A stretch of 64,000 nucleotides of DNA, taken from Xiphophorus maculatus (Eukaryota > Chordata > Actinopteri > Cyprinodontiformes > Poeciliidae). Location: positions 10,682,594 to 10,746,593 of the forward strand of contig NC_036453.1 in the NCBI RefSeq assembly GCF_002775205.1, in the 5' to 3' direction. Numbering within the stretch: position 1 is the stretch's first letter; each line of letters begins with the position of its first letter. The notes under the pieces are model-generated. The model was not told where the DNA came from, did not search any database, and saw only the letters and a program-made list of their open reading frames with translations. The position numbers and the translations under genes were made by a program. Shown here piece after piece: positions 47,970 to 59,989 of this stretch.

Positions 47970-48340
47970 TTAATTTAGTTCATAAAGTGCTGTCTCCAGG
48001 CATTTCACAAACAAGTCATTTCAATTCAATCATACAAACATCACAATTTATCCCAGTTATCACACGGTACCATCAGTTCAGTTTATTATTCAAGTTTTAA
48101 AAGTTTTTTAACGAAACTCAGTAGATTGTAATGAGCCATTTGCAACATTCACTTCTCCTGAACATTGTGTCTTTGACTTCACAGCAATCTCTCATACTGA
48201 GAATGCATGTGGCGACAGTTTAGAGGAGACACTCCTGTTCAACAGGAAGAGACCTCCGGCAGAACCAGAACCTGGTTCAGTACATTTGACCATCTGCAAC
48301 AGGCGACTGGGAGTTTGAGAAGACGAAGGAGATTCACAAA
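47970..48340. mobile_element. Dispersed fish repeat (unclassified)
   Basis: Begins with AATTTAGTTCATAAAGTGCT and runs through CAATTCAATCATAC to GGAAGAGACCTCCGGCAGAA and CAACAGGCGACTGGG, an order of phrases recurring in spiny-rayed fish genomes. 54539-54620 is a truncated head of the same family. No ORF. Confidence 0.5.
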
Positions 48341-48841
48341 AATCAAACAGAAGAACCGATCTTTCTGCGTAAATAGAAAGTAAAAGGTTAACTATACCTG
48401 GTGTCTGGTTCTTAGCAAAAATGTGTCATTTATTTGTATCTTGGTAAGTGACAATTAACCAAATATTTGTTGAATAAGTGTCTGTAAAATGTTGAACCTG
48501 TGTGGACTAGAAAATTCTTTATTTTGCAAAATTTGTTGACGATTCTGCAATGAAAAAAAAGTTTCCCAAAAAAGTACCCCAGACATAATACCCACAGATT
48601 TAAATACCTGTTGTTGTTTTTTTGTGTGATGACTGCAAAGAAGGCACACCGTGTTTGTTTTTGCACTGAAGATTCTTTACAGTTCTACTGAAGGACAAAA
48701 ATCCATAACTTAAACGTTAAGCTGACAGACTGAGAAAAAAAATAATACAACCTCCGGTTTTTCTACATTTTTCTCCTGGACAAATTGCATAATTTGTTCG
48801 TAGAACGTGGCAATATTCATAGCAGTCATCAAATAGGATGC

Positions 48842-48923
48842 AAATATAAATAGGAAATAACCTATTTATATTTCATAAATAGGATTTATGAACTATATGC
48901 TCTATAATTCATAAAGCATATAG
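48842..48923. repeat. Cluster of three adjoining palindromes
   Basis: 13-bp arms 48842-48854 and 48861-48873; 7-bp arms 48874-48880 and 48884-48890; 9-bp arms 48893-48901 and 48915-48923. A further 8-bp pair, 48885-48892 with 48908-48915, interlocks with the last two. Confidence 0.88.
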
Positions 48924-50957
48924 AGCCCAAGTTTGTTAATTATTAAACCATGGCTCCTACAGCGACAATTAAGTAAAATTTAATTATTGGTGAATATAAA
49001 AGAGAAATTTGCTTTGTTCTCTCTTGTATCTTTCCAGAACTGACAGAAACCAAACTATTTATTGATTGATATGCAGGGAGAATATATATATTTACATATC
49101 CAAACAGATGCAATTTTTCTGAGTTTATAATCACTTTTAATTACATTTTTGCCCTCTTGCATTAAGGACAATTACACCACAGCATAAAAAGATTAAACAA
49201 CTGTCCATGAAATGTTCTCATTTTATCCATAAGATATTCTCATTTTGTGAATAGATGGCAGCACATTTACTGTCACTTTGAAGCCAAAACTCAGATGAAA
49301 AAGTGTTTCTGCTCAAAAGAATCTATCCAGGGTGCTCAGTTTTAATTTTTATAAGGTCTAATTGAAGATTTGCTTTTGAATAAGAACCATGACCACCCAA
49401 ACTGGTACCAGATATGTCAGCGACTCTTTTCACTGCACTTTCACTTTTGAAAGTCTGAGGAAGAACAGGGAAGCAAGCCACTTGGCCACGACCTCCTCTT
49501 ATCTCCCCCCATGTTTCCTGTCTCCCTGTAAAACTAATCCTCAGCCAATTATTGCAGATGGAAAAAATCTTGAAAAATATTATATTTTGAGTAAAACTGA
49601 CCTTCCTGTCATGTGCAACCAAAAAAAAAAAAAAAAAGGAGCAACTTTTTAGTGTCATAAAAATACAATTTGCAGCTGCTTCAGTTTTATTATTAGGAGA
49701 TGAAACATAAAAACACACTCAGACCCTGAAGCCAGGATAATGCACAGATGATACGAGAAATAAATAATCATAAAACCAAACATTAGCACTTGTCACATTT
49801 TTTTTTGTGAATGTAAAATAAATGTGGCTGTGATTTTGTTCTCGATCTTCTCAGTCATGTTCCTATATTAACTGAAGTACACATCAATGCCATGACATAG
49901 TTAACAGACTCGTTGCCAAGTGCATCAGGAACACTAAAAAAACACAAAAAGTAAAAACACTAACAGAACACTTTGTCTGTTGCAGATTTATGTTTTTGAA
50001 TTTTCGTTTTGCGATCATTAGGAAGTGATCGCCTGAACACTAGCGGTGGTTGATTAGCTAATTTAAACATCTGCTCTCCTGACTATCTGTCAGAAAATAT
50101 CTGTGAGTCGCCTTATTTTTGTGTTAATTGAACCGAAATACTCCGAACTGTGCAGCAAGCGTCCATGTTAAGGTGATAAAAGTTAAGCTGGCATAACTAA
50201 CCTACTCTCCACTTTCTTTATTTTAATTAAAGCTTTTTACTGACCTGTGAAATGTGATCCCTTTGGACCTTGTTTTCTTGCTGTTGCAGTGTTGACAATT
50301 AATATCAAAACTTTGCGTCCCTTTTTCAGATTCTTTGCTTGATTGTGTCATTTCCCCGACCACTAATATTCCTGACTCAATTTAGGAAAAGTCATAAAAT
50401 TACAAGTTGGAAAAAGATGGTTTAGGGTATTTTTTCTACAGGTAAACATGCTAGTGGGTCACTTTTGACCCGCAAGACAACACAATTACCTGGCTGTTAA
50501 TGCTTTGAATACGGCTTGCATTAACAGCTACCAGTTACTGTCCGCAAAGAGATGCAGACACATAAAGAAAAAAAAGTGTAGGAAATATTGGTGGGGACTG
50601 TCCCCTTCATGCCAGAGTGGGTGGGGACATGTCCACACCAGTCCTTCAAGATGTTATGCCTATGCAGACTGGTGATTTGCTGCTCACAAGCTGCATCTCC
50701 ATGACAAATGTGTGTAAAACTTTGTGAATATTTTGCTAATATAAAAAACCCCACAATTTTCCAATTTCGTTGTTTCCATTAAGTAAGAAATGCAACTAAG
50801 AACGCATGTGAATAAGTTTGTTCACACCATAAATGGTTATAAAACTTGCATAGACATCACACTCCAACTACTTCCTGTTGTCTTCTTTGTGGTTTGCGCA
50901 AGTAGTAACATCAGGTTGTTGATCATGTCACTCATGTAAAAAGGTGCTTCTCTTGCA
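48924..50957. other. Intergenic, no gene
   Basis: AT-rich. 50575-50670, with GTGGGGACTGTCCCC and GGTGGGGACATGTCC, resembles part of a MITE, unassigned. An 18-nt A run lies at 49621-49638. Confidence 0.4.
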
Positions 50958-51018
50958 GTTTTGAGAAATACATCTATTTCTCAAAACAGATGTATTTTGA
51001 GAAATAAATCTCAAAATA
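50958..51018. repeat. Chained palindromes: 13-bp and 10-bp arms
   Basis: Arms 50958-50970 and 50975-50987 (13 bp, 4-nt loop), then 50993-51002 and 51009-51018 (10 bp). Interleaved 6-bp arms at 50970-50975 and 50988-50993 link them. Confidence 0.88.
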
Positions 51019-51359
51019 TGAGAGAGGAAAAACCCTCGTCATCCTACGAAAACTTGAGCTCTTTTCAAAATTGCAGTGATTTTCATAATGCCAAATTTTA
51101 TGGTCAATGAAAATGCAGCTTTAAATTCTCTCCATCCAATCATTGATCCATTTTGTCTCCACACCACGATTATGCACTACTTCTTGATGGACTGTCATGT
51201 AAAATACCAACAAAATACATAAAATATTATGGAGACAATGTTTCTAAAGAACTTGCACATAACAGTTGCACAATCTGACTTTTTAAACTCCTTTTCAAAT
51301 TTCACATTTTCTTGAACATTTAGTCATAAAAACCGGGATGCACCATTCGTCACATCAGT

Positions 51360-51830
51360 CTTGACAGGTGAGAGCGTTCCTGTTTTGCATCACGTCTGAA
51401 GGGGTTAAATAACCACACGTCCCACGATGGGATGTGTCTTTAATTGCATCACGCAGCCACCAGCAGCTCCAGTTCAAACAGCGTGAGCCGACTGAGTCAG
51501 CTGCAGCTCTCGGCCACATCAGCTGAGCTTCTGCCGCAACCTGCTGCAGCTTCAAAGCTCCTGCTGGTCTGGATCACGCCACAACCAGTTACAGTGGTGG
51601 AGAGCAGACCGCCGCCAAACAAAGGAAGCTTTGCTTTAATGTTATCAGGGGCCGATCGACGCGGTAATGATGCTGCGCTGGCCTGGCCGGCGGACAATGG
51701 CCTCCTGGCTCTCTAATACAACTATCCGCCATTACAGAGCCGCTTTTATTACGTTTCCAGCTCCAGAGGAGCCCATTCATCTTCACATTGAATGATTGCT
51801 TGTGCTGTTTTCTGAACATCAAGATAAATG
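51360..51830. promoter_or_regulatory. GC-richer island (candidate CNE)
   Basis: A unique 470-bp block in AT-rich DNA with several CAGCTG E-boxes (51498 onward), AACAAAGG (SOX/TCF-like) near 51617, TGTTATCAGG (GATA-like) near 51640 and ACAATGG (SOX-like) near 51694. HAND and other bHLH factors bind E-boxes, so autoregulation is conceivable. All function is inferred. Confidence 0.35.
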
Positions 51831-54538
51831 TGCTTGTGCAACTCTGGCATTAGGAAAGGGGTCGATGAGGCCTGCATATGTTTCAGCATTTTCCACAGTG
51901 TTCAAAAAGAGCATAAAGTAGATTATCTAATGAGATAGAAGTGTAGAATTTACACTTGACTAGATTCATTTGTTGTTGTTTTTTCGTTTGTTTCATTATT
52001 TTAAAAAAGCATAGAAAAACCCCATAAATGATAGAAAGATATAAGAAATAAGACTTTTAACAGCTTAACAAAATACAGTTCTTATAATTATTATTATCTA
52101 TTTGTTTATTTTTTATTAAACCAAAATTTGTTTATAGATTTGTTTTAATAGGTTTTATTTAATCGTTTCTGCAAAACAGCTTCCAGAAACCTGTCAAAGC
52201 AGAAAGTTCTTCTAACAAACTCCAAGGTGGTATTTGAACTTCTTTGCAATAAATATAAAGAATATTTTGACAACGTCTCCCGTAGAAATATGATTTGCTG
52301 TCAAAAAAATCAAGTTAGAGTTTGAGTGAAATATATATGACTACATGTTGCATCTCTTAGTTGTACGTCATTTATCGTAAGAATTGGATTTGTTTTGTGG
52401 CCACAAATAACAGTGAGCTTATTAATGTCATCTCAGACTTTTCTGCTGTGTCTGTTTTCTGTCAGATTCCAGGATTGTTTCTGTTTAGCCATATAAAATG
52501 TTAACAATTACAATAATAGAGTTTTCAACCTAAGAATTCCCTTATGTTATTTTTGAAGTGCACCTTTTGATAAATTCAGACTCTGGTTGCTTTGTTCTGG
52601 TAAAATCACAGTCTGTTGGAGCTGATCTATCAGACATTATGAACCCTTGCTGATGTGAATCTGCAGAATATGTATTTTTGTACAAAAAAGAGTTTTTGCA
52701 ATATAATAATAAGCTAACATCAAGAAATAAAATGAAATAAGAATGTAGAAAATATTCCAATAACATTTAGAAAATGTGGTAATTGCACAGCACAAGTAAA
52801 ATTTCACAAAAAAACATTGAGCACAAAGAAAGCTTGTAAGTATATGTTCAGTATTTTAGTGAAAATTGTATTTTGTTTTGATTTCTTTCCAACTAAGGAA
52901 TAAAATCTAATAAAATTGCAGAAAACATTCATCAGAATTTGGGGGAAAAAAACTTATGATTTTTTTTTTTAAATTGTTTGGCCATATATTTTTCCCTCAA
53001 ACATTTTAAAATGATTAATCCTGGCTTCTTTATTTAAAGTGACCTGCAGATGCCTTTAACATTATTATCAGACTCAATACAATAAATTAAAATAAAACAA
53101 CAAAATTTAAAAATGCATTGAGACATTCCAGGATTTGCAAAACAAAACAAAATTAAATAAAAGATCTTTAGTAAAAATGTATCATAAAATATTTATAGGC
53201 TCCACAGAGAATTTCAAATTATTTTCTCGTTAATCTTTATTGGTTTCTCTTTATAACAAGATCATATAGAGTCATAGTTTTACAATTAATCCTAACCAAT
53301 GTGGCATTACCTGTGTGCGTTTGAGCCTGTTTCCTTAACACTAGTAGGAAACACATAAACCTGCACCCTGGTTTGTATCAGTTACAGTCCAGCGGGCAGC
53401 AGAAACAAGCAGGACACATCCTCATCCTCTGCCTGCGCCGCAGCAGGGAAAGTGTTCCCAATCTGTGTAACGCTGACAGTTATGGCTCTTTATCCGTCTG
53501 CTCCCACCATAAACACTTTATCAGGACCAAAGCAGTCTCTCTGGACATTCCTGCGCTCCATCTTTGTGCAGCTCGCTGTGTCTTGTTTATTTGAAACGGA
53601 GCTGTAAAAAGATGTTCTGGACCGGGCCGGCGCGGGGTCAGACTGCTGCCGGGACTTTGATGAGCCACTGTAACTGCAGAGCGCCCTCATCAGCATCCTC
53701 CCCACCCAAACCCACCCAAGCCCAGCCATCCACAGCCAAAGACCCCCTGAAACCATCCAAAAAGCTCGAACAGGAGGCTTTGATGTGGCCTGCTGTTTCT
53801 GTCTGCATCAGGGCTTATCGTTCTTCGTCTCTCCTTTCTCGAAATGCGTCATGTTTTTGGGATAAAAGATTTTGGTGTAAAAGTCATTCTCTCACCTTTT
53901 TTTATTTGTCTTTTATTGAATTAAAAAGATTAAGAATTTAAACTAAACGCACAATTTTTTCCATCTCTCTGTCGTTTCTTCTTCTCTTTTTTTCTTCTTC
54001 TACTCCTCTCAGTGCAGCCAGACTCCCTGATAAGGATGATGGATGGGGCAGAACTCTGGCTCCAGCCAAGCCCAGCAGCTTCCTGGGAGCTCAGAGATAC
54101 TGAGGGGGGCTTGGGGAGGCGGGTGGGAGTGGTGTGGTGCTGAGGAGGGGGCGTGGATAGGTTTTGGCCGGTGCAGTCCAAAAACAAACGACGGCAAAAT
54201 AAAAACCTGACCATTTTCAAAATTTCTACAAAGTAAAATTGATTGGTAAAAGGAGAATTTAATGATCTGATAAGACAAATGTTCGCCATTTCCTGCAGAA
54301 ACTATTAGAAAGAATAAAATCTACAAAGTTTCAATGTAAAATACTGTAGCAACATCTGGCAAACAGTAAGAAGTGAAGAAACTTTGCAATTTGTAAAATG
54401 TTGATTAAAAATTATCCATAATAATGAAATGCTGTGAATTAATTATGAAGACATGAGAAAATCTGCAACATAGCAACAATATGATTTTTTTCATATGCGA
54501 AAAATGAGAAATTAAGTGATTTCTAATAATGTATTCAG
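51831..54538. other. Intergenic; unique block 53370-53830
   Basis: AT-rich to 53340. 53370-53830 is GC-richer and repeat-free, another candidate conserved element. 53940-54180 is unique. No gene recognised. Confidence 0.4.
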
Positions 54539-54620
54539 TTCAATTGATTTATTCAGCTTCAGTTCACAACAAATGCCATTTTATAAAAAACATTCAATTC
54601 AGTCATTACATTCTAATTGA
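54539..54620. mobile_element. Truncated head of dispersed fish repeat
   Basis: CAGTTCAATTGATTTATTCA and CATTCAATTCAGTCATTACA follow the family at 47970-48340, then the sequence passes straight into chained palindromes. Confidence 0.4.
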
Positions 54621-54705
54621 TCCTGTACAATTAGGATCAATTAGGGCTATACAATTAGGACTAATTGTATAGCCCTAATTGAGCTCATAGTCCAGTAAGC
54701 TCAAT
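54613..54705. repeat. Three chained palindromes, up to 22-bp arms
   Basis: Arms 54613-54624 and 54633-54644 (12 bp); 54637-54658 and 54661-54682 (22 bp, 2-nt centre, perfect); 54678-54685 and 54698-54705 (8 bp). Each right arm overlaps the next left arm. Confidence 0.93.
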
Positions 54706-55110
54706 GAATTATTCACTGTAGTTTAAGGTCTTATTAATTTCTATTGATTTTCTAATGAGTTTAGAATAAGCATGATTTTTGTCACTTGTTGACAAATGAA
54801 TCATAACAAACAGTTGAAAATTATGAAGAAATTTAGACAGGCTTTGGGCTTCAACTGTTTTATTATTTAGAATCACTGTATGATCCCTACTGTTGCTGTG
54901 GCAGCAGCTGTGTTTCCATTGACTTTATAATTGTGCAATTTCACGTTTCAAAATGTGTGATTTTACCTGTGGTGTTTCTCATCTGTGGCGTTTCCACAGT
55001 GGAGAAGTTGTGCTTTCTTTCAACATTAGCAGAATATCGACAAAGTTTTAGACACATTTGTAATGGAAATGCAATTGTAGTGTCTATAATACTTCTGCTG
55101 TGTATGAGAT

Positions 55111-55163
55111 CCATCCATCCATCCATCCATCCATCCATCCATCCATCCATCCATCCATCCATT
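55111..55163. repeat. (CCAT)n microsatellite
   Basis: About 13 CCAT units followed by TTATTTTCTTCCACTTATCC, the usual start of a dispersed retroposon tail in reverse orientation. The rest of that element is replaced by palindromes. Confidence 0.95.
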
Positions 55164-55183
55164 TATTTTCTTCCACTTATCCA

Positions 55184-55267
55184 GTGGAATCACACTGGAT
55201 AAGTGTGATTCCACACTTATCCAGTGTGGACCTGGGAACTGTTCACAGGGAGAACAGTTCCCAGGTC
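55184..55267. repeat. Chained palindromes, 12-, 17- and 16-bp arms
   Basis: Arms 55184-55195 and 55203-55214; 55191-55207 and 55212-55228 (17 bp, 4-nt loop); 55229-55244 and 55252-55267 (16 bp, 7-nt loop). All perfect. Confidence 0.93.
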
Positions 55268-58200
55268 AGAATATATATAAATAGTTCCACCAGTGTTTTC
55301 CTGGTCTTCCTCTGAGTCTCTTTCCAGCGGAACAAGGCTGGAAAACCTCCTATGTCCTTTTGACGCAGAAGAGCAAAGGTTCTAATTTAACATCTGCCTA
55401 ACCAACAATGTATATCTGTTGGTTGTTATCCATAACTTGACTTTAAATACATTCATTAAAGGTTGTAAATGTTGTGTTACGTCTATCTTAACTTGGATTC
55501 ATAATAGTCTTTAAAAGTCTTAAATTTGATATTTGGTATACTGTATTTGTCCAGAATGACTTCTTAATCAGATACATTTTAATTGTATTTGAACAGGCTT
55601 GATGTTTTGGCAGATTTTTTATTTTCTTCAGATTCATAAATGATCAACTTTATAGCTGGTTGTGTTGGACTTGAGGCACGTAAACAAAAAAGTTACTAAG
55701 AAGAATAAATCCTGGTGTACCGGAGATAAAGCTTTACAGAAGTTCAGAGGGATTCAGCTCTTTTCCTTTAACATCTCAACAAGTCAGAGAGAAAATAAAC
55801 AAGCTGCTCCATTCATCAGATTATGATAGATGCTACATTTTATAGCCACTCTTTACCTCGATTGAAGGAAAGTTATTATGTTGTTTTCACTTTTACTAAG
55901 TGAATTATTAACAATAAAAACATCACTTAAACTGGTTTCATTGCAGTGCTTTCATTATTTCTGGTCACAAACTGTTGAAAAACTGCCTTTAGCGAAGCCA
56001 TTTTTCTCCAGGGAAACAGAAAGCAAAGGTGATTGTAAAATGTTTTAAAAGTTAATGCTTTCTAGAGCTGCATTTTTCTGTAGCTTCCAAAACAGAAAGC
56101 ATGGACAGACAGCGTATTTCATATTTTTTTATTGCATATTTAATTCATTAAGTCAACATGGTGGGTTCCGTCAGGTCATGCTCCATGTTTGTGGGGATGA
56201 AACGGAACGGCCACCCTTTTAAGGGTCGGTCTGTCTCTTGCTAGAACTGTGGATTGTAACCTTATGGTCGTGCAAGAAAACTGCGATTACGGTAATGATT
56301 TGTTTGGGTTTTTGGAGAAAACCTTGCCAAAAAAAAGTTGGGTGAATATCAAATATTTCAAAAAATATAATAAACTGAACCCTGTTTACATCCTGGGTGA
56401 AGACCTTTTTGTTATGCACCGGACCAGATAAGGTTTCCCACAAGAGCGCTTTGCTTAAAAATGTTCCACAGCTCTATCTGCAGCAGCGGGATTAAGGCTG
56501 AGAGATGACTGCGATACAATCGGAGACAGTGATGGGGACAGCAGCCGAGAGGTTGCCAACACTGACCTTAAACCGACCGGTGAAGCCATGGGACAGCTTT
56601 TATTTCCCAGAATTCCCCCATAAGGTGTGCACTCATGGCTCGCTGTGATGATTTAGGGCTGTTTATTGCCGCTCACTTAAACATTTACTTTCCAGCACAA
56701 GGTGAAGCCGAGGAGAAAAATGTCTTTGCGCTGGACTCAATGTCTGGAGGATTTAACACCATCCATCCATTCCAACCACTACCACAACACCGCTGACGTT
56801 TACAAGGCACAAGACTGGGAAAGTTGCTTGAAGAAATCATGGGATGAGGGCTTGGCCGAGTGCCTGGGAGACCAAAGACAGGTTGGTGTATTTGGAAAGT
56901 CGCTCACGGAAGTAGGCAGCGTTGCTACATGGTGTCTTGGCAGCCGCCTCGGTGTTTCACTGCAACAAGTTGTTTTGATTCAGTTCCTCTTTTTAATGAG
57001 ACATAATCCTTTACTGTAACACGGCTGGAAGGAGATCCAAAGGCCCCTGCTGGGTGACTTATTATCAGTTTATGTTCCAGGCCAGAAAGTAAATAAATGA
57101 ACTTTCCTCCACGTGTTCTGAACCTTCACCCTGTTACGTTCCTCTGCTGAAATTCCCTTCCTCTGCTTGGGCCATTTTGAAGTTCCTTATGTCCCTTTTT
57201 CTATTTTGTCACCTTGCTTCCTCCTCCATTTGTATTTTTTTCCATCTTTGAAATTCATTGAAAACCTTTTTAGTAGAGTTCTTCTATATGGAAAGTGCCT
57301 TGCATTATTGAAGTATGATTTCTTACAAACTGTTGAAATCTTAAAGATTCCGGGTGACTTTTTTATTTTTAGTTAAAAAAGTCTTTGCCAGATAAAAAGT
57401 CTCCACAGACTTTCAATTACATGCAAGTCAGATAATCAACTGGCTTATACTAACTAACAGTTTAATTTTCTTTGAGTTTTACTGGCTGTGTATTCTGATC
57501 ACTGTTTGTCTGATAAATTAATCCTCTTTTTATCTATAGCTTCTCATGAAGAATGTGCTGGTGCATTTCTCTGTTTATTATTTGTTCAGCTATATAAGCT
57601 GAGAGAGCCTTCTCCAAGATCTGATCCTACCACACTATGTTCTCAGTTTTTGGATATAGAAATGTATCAAAATGCATGTACTCTAAAAACACAAATGCTC
57701 AATAGCTTTCTTCCCTGCTGTGTTTTGGTTTTCTTTGGCTTCCCAAATGCAAGCTATTACATTTACTGCTCACAGCTAATGTAGTCACTAGTGGTTGAGA
57801 CAATCAAACTACAGTCCTCTCTAAGTGCATCTTGAGGGCATTTGCAGCTGTGTTGGTTGGAGCGATCTGATTATGGTCTAGTTTAGAGCACACACTGGAC
57901 TGTAATTGATGGACTAATACATTAATACGTACATTCGTCCTTCTGTGTGTGTGTGTGTGGGTGTGTGAGTGTGTGCGTGAGAGAACAGTGACAGACATGG
58001 CGTCTGCTGACAGCCCTGCTCGGCCTTATCTGCCCTGCAGGAGCGACATTAGAGAACCATGGGGTGGGGGGGTACCAGGGTGATGGAGAGGCATGTGTGT
58101 GTGTGTGTTTCTCTTTTCGACACACACTCTTAACAGTCTACTTCACTTTTATTTTTCCTCTTGGGATGTTAAGAAACTATCTGACTCTTGAACTCTTCAC

Positions 58201-58362
58201 TGCTCGTTGTTTTTTCTTTAAACCATCAGTTGTCTGAGCAGCTCTAGGATTAATCAATATTACACAAAATATACAGTAATGCCGCTTAATTTTAATCTAG
58301 GACAATTTTAGAAATTACAAATAATTTCAATATTAATTATTGTCTATAAAAAACCCCTGAAG
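55268..58362. other. Intergenic, no gene
   Basis: AT-rich with unique GC-richer patches at 56470-56950 and 57990-58060 (the latter with CCTTATCTGCC, a GATA-type site). Short TG repeats at 57944-57976 and 58094-58108. No coding exon supported. Confidence 0.4.
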
Positions 58363-58903
58363 TTAAACGAGTAGTATTATGTGTTTCCCAGGCACATAGT
58401 GCCATATACTGTACATATGTACTGTATATATTTGAACTATGACTTAAGCTAAATTTGACTTTGCAATTTAATGCCTTGAAATTCTGAAACTCATCACAAC
58501 ATGGCTCTTCTATTAACCCTTTAACATCTTTACCAGTGTTTCACTGAGAAGTAGTTCATATAATGAGCTCAACAGATACACAGTTACATCAGGTGTTTGC
58601 TAATTGCTGCTAGCTAGTCTGAAGGAGCTGAGTGGGAGTGTCACAGGGGTCGGGTGTTCTCTTCAGTGGAAACTCGGAGGCTTGGAAACTGCAACTCCTA
58701 GAAGCAGCTGAGTTTCGAAGGTGGGACTACGTAGGTTCACCCAGATATTTTGCATGAATGGTTGCCATGGAGATTAAAGGATTTCTCAAACATGCATGAC
58801 ACATTCAAGGCAAAACTCTAGGTATGTTTTTGATGAGGGAATGAGATTAAACATGATTTAAAACAAAAAAAATAGTATATTTTACATATTACTGACCCTT
58901 CAA
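58363..58903. mobile_element. TTAA-type MITE, copy 3
   Basis: The left end TTAAACGAGTAGTAT and right end ATTACTGACCCTTCAA are worn versions of the copy 1 termini. The internal phrase order is the same as in copies 1 and 2, with a deletion. Confidence 0.75.
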
Positions 58904-59089
58904 AACCAGCAATACAGATTAGCCAGCTACTGTTAATCAAAGGCACTAATGAATCGATCAACTAACTGGAGCACACAAGTAGGCTTTGACAAAGTTGTTA
59001 AGATAGAAAAACATTGGCAAGGGGCTTAGAGATGCAATTGTTAATAAGAAAAGAGTTTTTGTGTAATGTAAATACATATAGTAACCTCA

Positions 59090-59480
59090 GCATTGAGTCA
59101 CATGAGTTCTATATTAATATTCTGACTTGAGTGTTGTCGAAAGACACTTTACAACGCATTTGTAATAACAATTGCTTAGATTGTGTAGTGACAAAAACAG
59201 GTGCTCCACAGGGATGTGTGTTATCTCTTGTTATTTTCAGATCATAAAAATGTTTCCCCTTTATAAAATATGCTGATGATGGTTCTGCTAGCTTGTCTGC
59301 AGACTGTTAACCCCACCTACTTTCATTGTGCCACTATTGGCATCTCTTGGCTTAAGAGCAGCTCTCTTAACCTAAATGTTAGTAAAATAAAATAGATGCA
59401 TCTGGCTGGGAGGCCAACCCAATAATTATAAACAATCAGGACGTGAAGCAGGTTACTAATTTTACATAGTGTACAATTTT
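59090..59480 (+). pseudogene. LINE reverse transcriptase fragment
   Basis: One frame starting at 59188 reads VTKTGAPQGCVLS and, 26 codons on, KYADDGSASLSADC, which are the template-grip and YADD catalytic motifs of non-LTR reverse transcriptase. A stop lies between them and others follow. A nearby frame gives WLKSSSLNLNVSKIK, the next conserved block, just before a stop. Only this RT core survives. Clade near Rex/L2, inferred. Confidence 0.82.
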
Positions 59481-59989
59481 AACAGACTTGTGTGCAGTCA
59501 TTATTACTACTGTATATAAGTGTGTTTCCAGTTTTCCTCGGTTTATTGTCTTGTATTGAAACTTATGAAAACTAAAGTCAAAAGACAAAAAAAGCAAAAT
59601 GACATCAGCAAAATGCTGAGTGGGCAAAAATGTCAGCACAAAAATGTGAGCAGCTAATGAAGTCACTATATGACTACTATGCTGTCTGTAGTTTTTTTTC
59701 TTCTTTGCCAGATAAAAATTATACTCCACCTGTAATTCTTCATCCAAAATTGTATTAATTTTATCGTTTCATTAAAGAAACATCAGCTGCTTTTTCGCCC
59801 TTGACATGCAAATAATGAAAAATATAAAGTTTTTATTTTTAGAGTGTTGAATTACAGTAAAAACCTTAAAGCGATCCATGATTAGTTGTGACAATCTACT
59901 TTAATTGAGAAGTATTTATTTAAGATGTAGAAACGATGCAAAAATAATACTTTAGGCTGTTTAGTTTTTATACATTTTAATAAAATATT

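Noticed and set aside
56702..57019. 105-codon frame starting MKPRRKMSLRW
   Set aside because: No domain or splice context; the region is better described as unique non-coding sequence.
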